This document shows positions 51,824-61,318 of a stretch of DNA of 64,000 nucleotides, piece by piece. Source of the stretch: Kumtagia yinganensis (lineage in GTDB: Bacteria; Pseudomonadota; Alphaproteobacteria; Rhizobiales; Rhizobiaceae); assembly GCF_040081985.1 (NCBI RefSeq), contig NZ_JBEBMH010000016.1, forward strand, positions 70,857 to 134,856, read 5' to 3'. Numbering within the stretch: the first letter of the stretch is position 1; every line of letters starts with the position of its first letter. The notes under the pieces are model-generated. The model was not told the origin of the DNA. It ran no database searches and saw only the letters and a program-made list of their open reading frames with translations. The translations under genes were made by a program, and so were the position numbers.

Positions 51824-53071
51824 TCAGGCGGAGCCTTCCTCGACCACCCGCAGCCGAAGCTGCCCCGTCTTGCTCTGCGCGCCACGCGCCGGCTCCGATT
51901 CGATCGCCGGCGGCGGATCGCCGAATTCCAGCGCCTCGATCTTCTGGCCCCGCTTTGCGACTTTCGAAGCCGAGATCAGGATGTCGTCGATGTCCTTGCT
52001 CGCCTGCCCGAAATGCGCCTGAAGCTTGCGCACGCGCTCGTCCATGCGTCCCAGATCCTCCATCAGCCGCACCACCTCGCCCTGGATGAGATGCGCCTGC
52101 TCGCGCATCGAGGCGTCCTTCAAGATCGACTGGATCACCTGGATCGACAGCATCAACAGCGAAGGCGAGACGATGACGATGCGGGCGCGATGGGCGCGCT
52201 GGACGACCGGCTCGAAATTCTCGTGGATCTCCGCGAAGATCGATTCCGACGGCACGAACATGAAAGCGGTATCGTGCGTCTCGCCTGGCAGCAGATACTT
52301 TTCCGAGATCGCCCTGATATGCACGTCGAGGTCGCGCCGGAACGCCTGCTGCGCCGCCCGCTGCGCCTCGCCGCTTTGGTCAACCTCCGCCGCGGCACGG
52401 ATGGCGTTCCACGCCTCGAGCGGAAATTTCGCGTCGATGATGAGCGGCGGCGCGCCGTTCGGCATCTTCACCGTGCAGTCCGGCCGGCTGCCGTTGGACA
52501 GCGTGTCCTGGAAGGCGTAGGCACCCTGCGGCAGGCCGTCGGCGACGATCGCCTCCATGCGCGACTGGCCGAAAGCGCCGCGCGTCTGCTTGTTGGACAG
52601 GATCGCCTGAAGCTGCACCACCTGCCCGGCCAGCGACTGGATGTTGTTCTGCGCGGTATCGATCACCGCCAGCCGCTCCTGCAGGCGGGCGAGGTTTTCG
52701 TGCGTCGACTTCGTCTGCTCCGCCATGGTCTGGCCGATGCGGCCGGTCATGGCGTCGAGGCGCTGGCCGATCGACTGGTTGAGTTCCGCCTGCCGCGCGC
52801 CGAGCACGTCGGCCACGGTGCTCATGCGCCCCTGCATCTCGGCCTGCGCCTGCAGGATGCCGGCCATGCGGGCCTCCGTGTCGCGTGCGCGGTCTGCCGC
52901 CTCGGCGGCGGCAACGGCGCGCGCTTTTGCCGAGCGCCAAAGCGCGACGGCGAGCATCAGCAGCAGAACCAGGAACAGCGTCGCCAAGCCAGCCAGGGCT
53001 TGGCCGAGCGTAAGCACCGTCGTGCCGAACTGAGCTACCGGCTGGTCGAGGATTTGGGCAAAATCGGTCAT
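51824..53071 (-). CDS. rmuC: DNA recombination protein RmuC
   Basis: A 415-residue membrane-anchored protein. One transmembrane helix (LATLFLVLLLMLAVALWRSA near residues 30-50) is followed by a coiled coil (about 60-160, ARDTEARMAGILQAQAEMQG) and the RmuC nuclease-like core: PDCTVKMPNGAPPLIIDAKF near 195-215, FMFVPSESIFAEIHE near 270 and IVSPSLLMLSIQVIQSILKD near 300. RmuC limits DNA inversion at short repeats in E. coli. It is convergent with nothing and divergent from def (103 bp apart). Confidence 0.93.
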   Translation of the reverse strand: MTDFAQILDQPVAQFGTTVLTLGQALAGLATLFLVLLLMLAVALWRSAKARAVAAAEAADRARDTEARMAGILQAQAEMQGRMSTVADVLGARQAELNQSIGQRLDAMTGRIGQTMAEQTKSTHENLARLQERLAVIDTAQNNIQSLAGQVVQLQAILSNKQTRGAFGQSRMEAIVADGLPQGAYAFQDTLSNGSRPDCTVKMPNGAPPLIIDAKFPLEAWNAIRAAAEVDQSGEAQRAAQQAFRRDLDVHIRAISEKYLLPGETHDTAFMFVPSESIFAEIHENFEPVVQRAHRARIVIVSPSLLMLSIQVIQSILKDASMREQAHLIQGEVVRLMEDLGRMDERVRKLQAHFGQASKDIDDILISASKVAKRGQKIEALEFGDPPPAIESEPARGAQSKTGQLRLRVVEEGSA

Positions 53072-53174
53072 GCCGGCGAGGATAGCCGATTCGCCGGCCG
53101 CTGACAGATCAAAACAGGAACGTCATCAGCCTCTCCCCGTTGACGCCTTTCGCGCAAGCCATTACCTGAAACGC

Positions 53175-53705
53175 ATGTCGATCAAGCCGCTGATTATCCT
53201 CCCCGATCCGGTGCTGCGCCTGGTTTCCAAGCCGGTCGAGCGCTTCGATGCGCCGCTGCGCAAATTCGCCGACGACATGCTGGAGACCATGTATGACGCG
53301 CCGGGCATCGGATTGGCCGCGATCCAGGTCGGCGAGCCGATCCGCATGCTGGTCATCGACCTGGCCAAGGAAGACGAGCCCAAGGCGCCGCAGGTCTTCA
53401 TCAATCCGAAGATGGTCGAGCGATCCGACGAACGATCCACCTATGAGGAAGGCTGCCTGTCGATCCCGGATTATTACGCGGAGGTCGAACGCCCGGCCTC
53501 GGTGCGGGTGAAATATCTCGACCTCGACGGGGTGGAGCGGGAGGTCAAGGCCGAAGGCCTTCTCGCCACCTGCCTCCAGCACGAGATCGATCATCTCGAC
53601 GGCGTGCTGTTCATCGATCACATCTCGCGGCTGAAGCGCGACATCGTGGTGCGCAAGTTCCGCAAGCTTGCCAAGGATCGCCCGCCGAGTCGCATGGCAG
53701 GGTGA
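53175..53705 (+). CDS. def: Peptide deformylase
   Basis: A 176-residue metallohydrolase that removes the N-formyl group from new proteins. The three motifs are intact: GIGLAAIQ near residue 45, EEGCLSIP near 91 (Cys metal ligand) and QHEIDHLDG near 134 (two His ligands and the catalytic Glu). The ATG at 53175 gives the usual start MSIKPLIILPDPVLR. In many relatives a fmt gene follows, but here it does not; the next 400 bp are empty. Confidence 0.96.
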   Translation: MSIKPLIILPDPVLRLVSKPVERFDAPLRKFADDMLETMYDAPGIGLAAIQVGEPIRMLVIDLAKEDEPKAPQVFINPKMVERSDERSTYEEGCLSIPDYYAEVERPASVRVKYLDLDGVEREVKAEGLLATCLQHEIDHLDGVLFIDHISRLKRDIVVRKFRKLAKDRPPSRMAG

Positions 53706-54105
53706 CCGTTTCTGTCGCTTCGGCGTGATTTGCCCGCCTGAACGCAGGTAAAAGCGTTCATCCTTTGGTCGCCAATGTCAGGAAAAACTGTCGATGCCCC
53801 CTGTTTCCGTGGCTCGGGAGGGCTGACAATCCGTTCAAAGATACCATATTGTGCGAGTGTCCAGGCGTGACAGCCGAATTTCCTTTGGCGAGCACGCGAG
53901 ATCGAGGGTGGGCAAAAAGCGCCTGCAACCGGTTGGGACGGAATCCCCGCATCGGCCTGTTCCGCGCGTGCGGAAGGGGGGAGGGTCGAACGGTATCAGG
54001 CAGTTAGCCATAATTTCGTGGCTTTCGGCACGTTGATCGCGGTCAGTCAAAGGGTGATCCAGCGCGACGACCACGGTTCGCGCCGCGACACGAGACAGGT
54101 ACGCA
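53706..54105. other. Intergenic region upstream of the lpt genes
   Basis: 400 bp between def and lptC. It has no ORF with coding character. Its middle (about 53830-53850, AAAGATACCATATTG) is AT-richer than its surroundings and may contain the lptC promoter, but no clear -35/-10 pair is found. I see no tRNA-like fold. Confidence 0.4.
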
Positions 54106-54795
54106 ATGTTGGCAAGATCGCCAGAGTCGACCGACGCATCCACGCAAGCCGTGGTCGGACCAAGCACGACCGTGGCCGAGCGTTCGGCCATCTTCCACAA
54201 TGCCGCGCGTCATTCGCGCATGGTCGGCATCCTCAAGATCGCGCTGCCCTCGCTGGCCGTGGTCATGGCCGCCGCCTTCTTCGTGCAATCCTACAGGTCA
54301 ACACCGGCGGCCGAGATCACGGCAGACGCTACCGCGGTCTCCGATGGCAAGCTGGTGATGGAAAGCCCCAAGCTCGAAGGCTTCACCAACGACAACCGCC
54401 CCTATTCCGTCAGCGCGCTGCGCGCGGTCCAGGACGTCGGCAACGACGCAGTCGTGGAACTCCAGGGCATCGCGGCCACGCTGCCGCTCGACCAGAGCCG
54501 GACAGCGACGATCGACACGGAGCGCGGCCTGTTCGACCGCATGGCCAACACGCTCGACGTCAACAGCGACATCAACATCACCACGTCGGACGGCGCCGTG
54601 GCCAAGCTCGCTTCGGCCCTGGTGGACATCAGCGGCGGCCGCATGTCGACCGACAAGCCGGTCGAGGTCCACTACAAGGGCGGGTCGATCGCGTCGGGCG
54701 CCATGTCCGTCGAAGACCGCGGCAAGGTCGTGGTTTTCGACAAGCGCGTTAAGGTGCATATAGTGCTGCCGAAGAAAGATACGGCAAGCCAGTAA
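54106..54795 (+). CDS. lptC: LPS export periplasmic bridge subunit LptC
   Basis: A 229-residue protein of the LPS transport machine. It has a single transmembrane helix near residues 43-61 (LKIALPSLAVVMAAAFFVQS), after which the periplasmic beta-jellyroll domain continues (ITADATAVSDGKLVMESPKL, SALRAVQDVGNDAVVELQGI, MANTLDVNSDINITTSDGAV). It passes lipopolysaccharide from LptBFG to LptA. The gene is followed 2 bp later by lptA. Confidence 0.9.
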   Translation: MLARSPESTDASTQAVVGPSTTVAERSAIFHNAARHSRMVGILKIALPSLAVVMAAAFFVQSYRSTPAAEITADATAVSDGKLVMESPKLEGFTNDNRPYSVSALRAVQDVGNDAVVELQGIAATLPLDQSRTATIDTERGLFDRMANTLDVNSDINITTSDGAVAKLASALVDISGGRMSTDKPVEVHYKGGSIASGAMSVEDRGKVVVFDKRVKVHIVLPKKDTASQ

Positions 54796-54797
54796 GG

Positions 54798-55391
54798 ATG
54801 GATAAGGGGATGATCGGGAAAAATTTCAGCCTGTCCGCTTGCGCCGCAATCGCCTTGCTGGCGTTGCCGGTCTTGCCGCTCCAGGCACAGGAGGCTGCCG
54901 CGCCCAATACGGCAACGGGGCGGCTGCAGGGCCTGAGCATCAACAGCGGTCTGCCGATCCAGATCGAAAGCGACCGCCTCGAAGTGATCGACGGCGAGAG
55001 CAAGGCGCTGTTCACCGGCAACGTCAACGTCACGCAGGGGCCGACCTTGATGAAGGCCGGCAAGATGACTGTGTTCTACGCCAACAACGGAAACGGTTCG
55101 GCAGCGACAGGGTCCGCCGACATCGACCGGCTCGAAGTCGAGGACAAGGTCTACATCAAATCCAACACCCAGGTCGCCACGGGCGATCGTGGCACGTTCG
55201 ACATGGCGAGCCAGGTGCTGGTGCTTTCCGGTAAGGAAGTCGTGCTTTCGGAAGGAAAGAACGCCCTGGTCGGCTGCAAGCTCACCGTCAACATGAAGAC
55301 CGGCCGCGCGGAAGTCGAGGGCTGCAAGTCGGAAACGAACAGCAGTGGCCGCGTCATGATGTCGATCACGCCCGGTACACAGAAGCCCTGA
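54798..55391 (+). CDS. lptA: LPS transport periplasmic protein LptA
   Basis: A 197-residue periplasmic protein with a signal peptide (NFSLSACAAIALLALPVLPL, cleavage after QAQ). The OstA/LptA fold is visible in QIESDRLEVIDGESKALFTG and NVNVTQGPTLMKAGKMTVFY, followed by DIDRLEVEDKVYIKSNTQVA and KEVVLSEGKNALVGCKLTVN. It forms the bridge for LPS across the periplasm. Its TGA overlaps the lptB ATG (TGATGA). Confidence 0.92.
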   Translation: MDKGMIGKNFSLSACAAIALLALPVLPLQAQEAAAPNTATGRLQGLSINSGLPIQIESDRLEVIDGESKALFTGNVNVTQGPTLMKAGKMTVFYANNGNGSAATGSADIDRLEVEDKVYIKSNTQVATGDRGTFDMASQVLVLSGKEVVLSEGKNALVGCKLTVNMKTGRAEVEGCKSETNSSGRVMMSITPGTQKP

Positions 55392-56206
55392 TGACATCCG
55401 GAGAATCGTTGCTGTCCCGCTTGTCGGGACGGTTCCGCATTGCGCCCGCGGCCCCGGCCGTGAGCAGGCATGCCGCCGAATTGAAAGGCACGCTGATCGC
55501 CACCGGGCTCACCAAGAGCTACAAGGGCCGGCAGGTCGTGAATGGTGTGTCGCTGGGCGTGCGCGCCGGCGAGGCGGTCGGCCTGCTCGGACCGAACGGC
55601 GCCGGCAAGACCACCTGCTTCTACATGGTCACCGGCCTCGTCCCCGTCGACAAGGGCAAGATCGAGATCGACGGCTTCGACATAACCTCGATGCCGATGT
55701 ACCGCCGCGCCCGGCTCGGCATCGGCTACCTGCCTCAGGAGGCCTCGATCTTTCGGGGCTTGAATGTCGAGAACAACATCCGCGCGGTGCTGGAAGTCGT
55801 CGAGCCCAGCCGCAAGGAGCGCGAAAAATCGCTCGACGCGCTGCTCGATGAATTCCACATCGCGCATCTGCGCAAGGCGCCGTCCATGGCGCTCTCCGGC
55901 GGCGAGCGGCGGCGGCTGGAAATCGCCCGCGCACTGGCCAGCCGGCCGCATTACATGCTGCTCGACGAGCCCTTCGCCGGCATCGATCCGATCGCCGTCG
56001 CCGATATCCAGCAGCTCGTCCGCCACCTGACGACGCGCGGCATCGGCGTGCTGGTCACCGACCACAATGTCCGCGAGACGCTGAAGCTCATCGACCGCGC
56101 CTACATCATCCACAGCGGCGAAATCCTGAAGCACGGAAGCGCCGAGGACATCATCGCGGATGCCAATGTGCGGCGGTTGTACCTCGGCGAAGATTTCGCG
56201 CTCTGA
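55391..56206 (+). CDS. lptB: LPS export ABC transporter ATP-binding protein LptB
   Basis: A 271-residue ATPase of the LptBFG complex. Walker A GPNGAGKTTCFYMVTGL lies near residues 68-84, signature LSGGERRRLEIARAL near 165, Walker B YMLLDEPFAGIDPIAV near 188 and the H-loop TDHNVRETL near 220. It has about 30 extra N-terminal residues (SLLSRLSGRFRIAPAAPAVS) before the usual start. It is coupled to lptA by overlap and is followed after 200 bp by rpoN, the usual alphaproteobacterial order. Confidence 0.95.
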   Translation: MTSGESLLSRLSGRFRIAPAAPAVSRHAAELKGTLIATGLTKSYKGRQVVNGVSLGVRAGEAVGLLGPNGAGKTTCFYMVTGLVPVDKGKIEIDGFDITSMPMYRRARLGIGYLPQEASIFRGLNVENNIRAVLEVVEPSRKEREKSLDALLDEFHIAHLRKAPSMALSGGERRRLEIARALASRPHYMLLDEPFAGIDPIAVADIQQLVRHLTTRGIGVLVTDHNVRETLKLIDRAYIIHSGEILKHGSAEDIIADANVRRLYLGEDFAL

Positions 56207-56407
56207 TCTGACCGGTCACGATTTCATTCGTTTCCGGTCGGGCAGTTGCAGGAAAATCCGGCCCGCTAACGAAGCGGTAAAGGTTTTTCGCCCCTGTTCT
56301 CCTTGACAAGCAAAAGCCGGGCCAGTTCATTATCCGACTGTCCCGTCCCGCCGCGAACCGTGGCGGACCTCTGCGTGGCGTAGGGTTCAGGAGCAAGACG
56401 AGCGGAC

Positions 56408-57928
56408 ATGGCACTATCGGCCAAACTGCAATTGCGGCAGTCACAGTCGCTGATCATGACGCCGCAACTGATGCAGTCGATCAAGCTGCTTCAGTTCACG
56501 CATCTCGAACTCGAACGATTCGTCGAAGAGGAGATCGAGCGCAATCCGCTTCTCGAAAGGGTCGAGGAGCCGCAGGACGACGCGGCCACCGACCAGGTCC
56601 AGAAGGACCGGGACGACGGTGTGCTCGACGACGGCTGGTACGAGGCAAGCGGCTCGGCGACGGCGGAATCGATGTCGGACCGGCTGGACACATCGCTGGA
56701 AAACGTCTTCCCCGACGATCCCGGCACCAGCGACAAATTGGGACCGGACCTTGCCGCCCAGTGGAAATCCGCCGGCACCGGCAGTGGCGGCGCAACCGAA
56801 GGCTTCGATCTGGAAGACGTGGCCGCGGCGCGGCTGACCTTGCGCGACCATGTCGGCGAACAGATCGCCTTCGGCATCCAGGATCCCGCCGGGCGGCTAA
56901 TCGCCCATGAACTCACCGACGGTCTCGACGAAGCCGGCTACTTCCGCGGCGACGTCGCCGAGATCGGCGCGCGGCTCGGCGCAACCACCCGCGAGATCGA
57001 GGCGGTGCTGTCGGCCTGCCAGTCCTTCGATCCGCCCGGCCTGTTTGCCCGCGACCTGGCGGAGTGCATCTCCTTGCAGCTTGCGCGGATGAACCGCCTC
57101 GATCCGGCCATGCGCGCCCTCGTCGCCAATCTGGAGCTTCTGGCTCGCCGCGATTTCCAGACCTTGAAGAAGCTGTGCGGCGTCGACGAGGAAGATCTCC
57201 TCGACATGCTCAGGGAAATCCGGGCGCTCGACCCGCGGCCGGGGCTTGCCTTCTCCGGAGGCTCGGTGGATACGATCGTCGCCGATGTCGAGGTGAAGGC
57301 CGCCAGCGACGGCAGTTGGACCGTGGAACTCAACGCGGAAACGCTGCCGCGCGTGCTGGTCGACCAGATTTATTTCAACCAGGTTTCACGCCAGGCGAAG
57401 GATCCCGGCGAGCGTGAATTCCTCGCCGAGTGTCTGCAGAACGCCAATTGGCTGACCCGCAGCCTGGATCAGCGGGCGAGGACCATCCTTAAGGTCGCGA
57501 CCGAGATCGTACGCCAGCAGGACGCCTTCCTCCTGCATGGCATCCGGCATTTGCGCCCGCTCAACCTGCGCAACGTCGCCGACGCGATCGGCATGCACGA
57601 ATCGACGGTCAGCCGCGTCACCAGCAACAAATATATGCTTACGCCGCGCGGCGTGTTCGAACTGCGCTATTTCTTCACCGCCTCCATTGCCTCCTCCGGC
57701 GGCGGCGACGCGCATTCGTCCGAGGCGGTGCGCGACCGCATCAAGCAGATGATCGACGAGGAGAAAGCCGACGACGTGCTTTCGGACGACGCGCTTGTGG
57801 ATATCCTGAAGAAGGACGGCATCGACATCGCCCGCCGCACGGTCGCCAAGTACCGGGAAGGCATGAACATTCCGTCCTCGGTGCAGCGCCGGCGCGAAAA
57901 GCGCGCGATGAGTACGGCGGGCCGCTAG
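56408..57928 (+). CDS. rpoN: RNA polymerase sigma-54 factor
   Basis: A 506-residue sigma factor for nitrogen-regulated and other enhancer-dependent genes. Region I is LQLRQSQSLIMTPQLMQSIK at residues 7-26; an acidic region II follows (about 55-110). The core-binding part lies near 120-330, and a helix-turn-helix is at LRNVADAIGMHESTVSRVTS. The RpoN box is IARRTVAKYREGMNIPSSVQ near residues 477-496. No defect is seen. It is transcribed with or just after lptB. Confidence 0.97.
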   Translation: MALSAKLQLRQSQSLIMTPQLMQSIKLLQFTHLELERFVEEEIERNPLLERVEEPQDDAATDQVQKDRDDGVLDDGWYEASGSATAESMSDRLDTSLENVFPDDPGTSDKLGPDLAAQWKSAGTGSGGATEGFDLEDVAAARLTLRDHVGEQIAFGIQDPAGRLIAHELTDGLDEAGYFRGDVAEIGARLGATTREIEAVLSACQSFDPPGLFARDLAECISLQLARMNRLDPAMRALVANLELLARRDFQTLKKLCGVDEEDLLDMLREIRALDPRPGLAFSGGSVDTIVADVEVKAASDGSWTVELNAETLPRVLVDQIYFNQVSRQAKDPGEREFLAECLQNANWLTRSLDQRARTILKVATEIVRQQDAFLLHGIRHLRPLNLRNVADAIGMHESTVSRVTSNKYMLTPRGVFELRYFFTASIASSGGGDAHSSEAVRDRIKQMIDEEKADDVLSDDALVDILKKDGIDIARRTVAKYREGMNIPSSVQRRREKRAMSTAGR

Positions 57929-58191
57929 GGCTTCGCCGGATTGTGTTTGGCGCAGCCACCCTCCCGGCTTCCGTTGCGGCGTCCGGCCTTTCATTGACAA
58001 GCCTATCCGAACTGACTAGAAGCCCGCGCCCATGGACCGGACGGAATTCCGTCGAGGGACGGCAAGTGGCTAACCTGAAAATTGAGAAGGGCTGCCGTCG
58101 CGATAGCTAGAGCGCTGTCATGCTTGTGCGCTCCAGCAACCGGTATAAACTCACTCGCGTTGGAAGACTGAACAGGAAGGTCGGCTATCTC

Positions 58192-58770
58192 ATGAGCCTG
58201 CGTATTTCAGGGAAGCACATGGATATCGGCGATGCGTTCCGCTCCCGCATCGAAGCGCGCATCGGCGAAACGATCGACAAATATTTCGACGGAGGATTCG
58301 CCGGACATGTCACCGTCGCCAAGGCGGGCTCGCGTTTCACGGCCGACTGCATGATCCACCTGGACAGCGGCGCCGCCTTGCAGGCGACCAGCGCCGCGCA
58401 GGATCCGATCATCGCCTTCGACGGCGCGGCCGAGCGGCTCGAAAAGCGCCTGCGCCGCTACAAGCGCCGGCTGAAGTCGCGCAGCGGCAATGGCAAGGAC
58501 ACCGACGTCGCCTATACGGTCATGGCGGCAATCTCCGAGGACGACGAGGCGGAAGTCGCCGACGACTATTCGCCTGCCATCGTCGCCGAATCGACCATGG
58601 CGCTGAAGACCATGTCCGTCGCCTCCGCCGTGATCGAACTCGACACCAAGGAAAGCCCCGTCTTCGTCTTCCGCAACGCCGGAAACGACCAGGTCAACAT
58701 CGTCTACCGCCGGCCGGACGGCAATATCGGCTGGATCGATCCGTCGACCACGAGATCCGCTCAGGCTTGA
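58192..58770 (+). CDS. hpf: Ribosome hibernation promoting factor, long form
   Basis: A 192-residue ribosome-binding protein. The N-terminal S30AE domain covers about 1-100 (LRISGKHMDIGDAFRSRIEA, then ERLEKRLRRYKRRLKSRSGN), and the C-terminal dimerisation domain about 135-192 (SPVFVFRNAGNDQVNIVYRR, PDGNIGWIDP). Long HPF alone makes 100S ribosome dimers in stationary phase. The ATG at 58192 has AGGAAGG upstream; codons before it lack similarity. It follows rpoN by 263 bp and precedes ptsN. Confidence 0.95.
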   Translation: MSLRISGKHMDIGDAFRSRIEARIGETIDKYFDGGFAGHVTVAKAGSRFTADCMIHLDSGAALQATSAAQDPIIAFDGAAERLEKRLRRYKRRLKSRSGNGKDTDVAYTVMAAISEDDEAEVADDYSPAIVAESTMALKTMSVASAVIELDTKESPVFVFRNAGNDQVNIVYRRPDGNIGWIDPSTTRSAQA

Positions 58771-58835
58771 AAACGGGGAAGCCTTCGGCCAGGACGCTCA
58801 GCGCGACCGGCTCGGGTTAGGAAGAGGACTTTGGC

Positions 58836-59300
58836 ATGGATCTCAGCGATCTCGTTCAGGTGCCGGCTATTCTGCCGACCTTGAAGGCGAACTCGAAGAA
58901 GCAGCTTCTGCAGTTGCTGGCCGAGCGCGCCGCCGCAATTACCCACATCCCGGAGCGCGAGATCTTCGACACGATCCTGCAGCGCGAGCGGCTGGGCTCG
59001 ACCGGCGTCGGCAACGGCATTGCTATTCCGCACGGAAAGCTGTCGGGCGTGAAGCAGATCACCGGCGTTTTCGCGCGGCTGGAGCAGCCGGTCGATTTCG
59101 AGGCGCTGGACGACCAGCCCGTCGACCTCGTTTTCCTGCTGCTCGCTCCGGAAGGCGCCGGTGCAGACCATCTCAAGGCGCTGTCGCGAATAGCGCGGGT
59201 GCTGCGGGATAGCGATACCGTCGCGAAGGTGCGCGGCGCGCGTGACGCAACAGCCATCCATGCCTTGCTGGCATCGGCGCCGACATCGCACGCCGCCTGA
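58836..59300 (+). CDS. ptsN: Nitrogen-PTS enzyme IIA (PtsN)
   Basis: A 154-residue EIIA-Ntr protein. The phosphorylated His lies in GVGNGIAIPHGKLSGVKQI near residue 66, and AQFDALDDQPVDLVFLL-like elements (VDFEALDDQPVDLVFLLLAP) and HLKALSRIARVLRD near 115 match the family. It works with PtsP and NPr to regulate potassium, nitrogen and carbon functions. A terminator-like hairpin follows. It is the end of the lptC-ptsN block. Confidence 0.95.
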   Translation: MDLSDLVQVPAILPTLKANSKKQLLQLLAERAAAITHIPEREIFDTILQRERLGSTGVGNGIAIPHGKLSGVKQITGVFARLEQPVDFEALDDQPVDLVFLLLAPEGAGADHLKALSRIARVLRDSDTVAKVRGARDATAIHALLASAPTSHAA

Positions 59301-59332
59301 GAATCAACGATTCGCTGTGAAGGAAAGAGTTG

Positions 59333-59352
59333 CGGGCGGCGGATGCCGCCCG
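59333..59352. terminator. Hairpin after ptsN
   Basis: CGGGCGGC, loop GGAT, GCCGCCCG is a perfect 8-bp stem, followed on the plus strand by TTCTTCGTTC. It lies between ptsN and the convergent DUF1150 gene and is a likely terminator. Confidence 0.65.
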
Positions 59353-59371
59353 TTCTTCGTTCGTCGCAAAC

Positions 59372-59629
59372 TCAGTGGAGCGCGACGGGGACCAGATCGT
59401 TCTCCATGGCGCCGGCAATGGCGCGCTCACGTTCGTCGGAGAGCAGGATCGGGCGGCCGTCGGCGGCAAACAGCGCCCACAGCCTCAAGCCGGGCTGAAT
59501 CTCGGGAAGGCCGGGAAACTTGCCCTTCAGCTCTTCGGAGCCCATTTCGCGCAGATAGGCCACTGTGCCTTCGCCAAGGTGGGCGAGATCGGCCTGCGTT
59601 ACGACCGGTCTGGTGTCTGTACTCGTCAT
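59372..59629 (-). CDS. DUF1150-family protein
   Basis: An 85-residue protein of the alphaproteobacterial DUF1150 family. ADLAHLGEGTVAYLREMGSE lies near residues 13-32, LWALFAADGRPILLSDERER near 52-71 and AIAGAMENDLVPVALH at the end. It commonly stands beside hsp20, as here (83 bp). The AGGAGG at 59636-59641 gives the start at 59629. Function unknown. Confidence 0.87.
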   Translation of the reverse strand: MTSTDTRPVVTQADLAHLGEGTVAYLREMGSEELKGKFPGLPEIQPGLRLWALFAADGRPILLSDERERAIAGAMENDLVPVALH

Positions 59630-59712
59630 TGCAGCCTCCTTTTCGCGGGGCATCCTCATGACCAACCCGCTTTAGAGCTTTCGGTTCCAGCGGATTTCGA
59701 AGCGAGTTCGAA

Positions 59713-60138
59713 TCAGTCTTTCACCGAAATGTTTATTTTCCGTACCAGCCTCTCAGGCTGTGGCCGGTCGAGATCGATTGACAGAAGCCCGTTCCTGAGC
59801 TCAGCCGAGGTCACCCGCATACCGTCCGCCAGCACGAAAGTCCGCTGGAACTGTCGCGCGGCAATACCCCTGTGGATAAAGTCGCGCTCCGTGTCGTCCC
59901 GCTGCCTGCCGCGCACGACCAACTGGCTCTCCTCGATCGTCACTTCGAGGTCCTCGTCGCAAAACCCCGCGACCGCCAGCGTTATGCGCAGCTTTTCGGG
60001 ATTGCCCTCGGCAGCGCCTATCCGTTCGATGTTGTAGGGCGGATAGCCGTCACCGGACTTGGCAAGACGTTCGAGCGTCTTTTCCATCGCGTCAAACCCG
60101 AGCAGAAGCGGGCTCGAGAAAGGCGGCATCCGGCTCAT
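59713..60138 (-). CDS. Small heat-shock protein Hsp20
   Basis: A 141-residue alpha-crystallin-type chaperone (IbpA-like). The N-terminal part contains FDAMEKTLERLAKSGDGYPP and YNIERIGAAEGNPEKLRITL; the crystallin domain includes VTIEESQLVVRGRQRDDTER and AELRNGLLSIDLDRPQPERL with the GxLxIxL motif. It binds unfolded proteins under stress. It is divergent from the nucleoside hydrolase and adjacent to DUF1150. No ROSE thermometer element was recognised upstream. Confidence 0.92.
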   Translation of the reverse strand: MSRMPPFSSPLLLGFDAMEKTLERLAKSGDGYPPYNIERIGAAEGNPEKLRITLAVAGFCDEDLEVTIEESQLVVRGRQRDDTERDFIHRGIAARQFQRTFVLADGMRVTSAELRNGLLSIDLDRPQPERLVRKINISVKD

Positions 60139-60259
60139 GTTATTTTGTCCTCATCGAGCGACATATCGGGGAAAAATCCAGATGGCACTTTTCCCGTCGA
60201 TCTGGATATGGTTTGCCCCGCCACAGACTTCAAGCCTTCATAAAAACCCAGGAAACGAA

Positions 60260-61204
60260 ATGCCCGACAAGCGCAAGATCATCATCGACACCGATCCCGG
60301 CCAGGACGACGCCGTGGCAATCCTGCTGGCGCTGGCCAGCCCGGAACTCGACGTGCTCGGGCTGACCGCGGTCGCCGGCAACGTGCCGCTGCACCTCACC
60401 CAGAAGAACGCGATGAAGATCTGCGAGCTTGCAGGGAAGCCCGAGACCAAGGTGTTTTCCGGGGCGATCCGGCCGCTGGTACGGCAACTTGTCACCGCGG
60501 AGGAGGTACACGGCAAAACCGGCCTCAACGGCCCGGATCTGCCTGAGCCGACGATGAAGCTGCAAGACAAGCACGCCGTCGAGTTCATCATCGAGACGAT
60601 CATGGGCGAGGCCCCGGCAGCGGTCACGCTCTGCCCGCTCGGTCCGCTTACCAACATCGCGCTGGCGATGTCGCGCGAGCCGCGCATCGTGCCGCGCATC
60701 CAGGAGATAGTGCTGATGGGCGGCGGCCTGTTCGAGGGCGGCAACGTCACGCCGGCCGCCGAGTTCAACATCTATGTCGACCCGCACGCGGCCGACATCG
60801 TGCTTAAATGCGGCGCGCCCATCGTCATGATGCCGCTCGACGTCACCCACAAGGCGCTGACCACTGCCAAGCGTATCGCGGCCTTCCGCGCGCTCGGCAC
60901 GAGGGTGGGCGTCGCCACCGCCGAATTGCTGGAGTTCTTCGAACGCTTCGATGAGGACAAATATGGCACTGACGGCGGCCCGCTGCACGACCCATGCGTG
61001 ATCGCGTACCTGCTCAAGCCGGAGTTGTTCACGGGGCGCTTCATCAACGTCTCGGTCGAGACCGCGTCGGAACTGACGATGGGCATGACCGTCGCCGACT
61101 GGTGGGGGGTCACCAAACGCGAGAAGAATGTCACCTACATGCGCGATATCAACCATGAGGGGTTCTACGCGCTGCTGACGGAGCGGCTGGCGCGATTGCC
61201 CTAA
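60260..61204 (+). CDS. Nucleoside hydrolase (inosine-uridine preferring type)
   Basis: A 314-residue enzyme that cleaves the N-glycosidic bond of nucleosides. The calcium site motif IIIDTDPGQDDAVAILLAL is at residues 7-25, and the later MGGGLFEGGNVTPAAEFNIY near 155 and DGGPLHDPCVIAYLLKPELF near 240 (His catalytic region) are characteristic. AGGAAACG precedes the ATG. The gene is followed by a clear hairpin. It may salvage ribose and bases; the base preference is not determined. Confidence 0.92.
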   Translation: MPDKRKIIIDTDPGQDDAVAILLALASPELDVLGLTAVAGNVPLHLTQKNAMKICELAGKPETKVFSGAIRPLVRQLVTAEEVHGKTGLNGPDLPEPTMKLQDKHAVEFIIETIMGEAPAAVTLCPLGPLTNIALAMSREPRIVPRIQEIVLMGGGLFEGGNVTPAAEFNIYVDPHAADIVLKCGAPIVMMPLDVTHKALTTAKRIAAFRALGTRVGVATAELLEFFERFDEDKYGTDGGPLHDPCVIAYLLKPELFTGRFINVSVETASELTMGMTVADWWGVTKREKNVTYMRDINHEGFYALLTERLARLP

Positions 61205-61228
61205 GTTCCGCTGCCGGATATTGATGGA

Positions 61229-61252
61229 GCGTGGGCCTGCCAAGGCCCACGC
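61229..61252. terminator. Terminator hairpin after the nucleoside hydrolase gene
   Basis: GCGTGGGCC, loop TGCCAA, GGCCCACGC is a perfect 9-bp stem followed by AATCATTT. It lies 25 bp after the stop and 67 bp before the aldo/keto reductase gene, so the two genes are probably separate units. Confidence 0.75.
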
Positions 61253-61318
61253 AATCATTTCCTCCCTCATCGCTTGTCACGGGATCATGTCTCGTCCCGA
61301 CATCAGGAGATCGGCAAC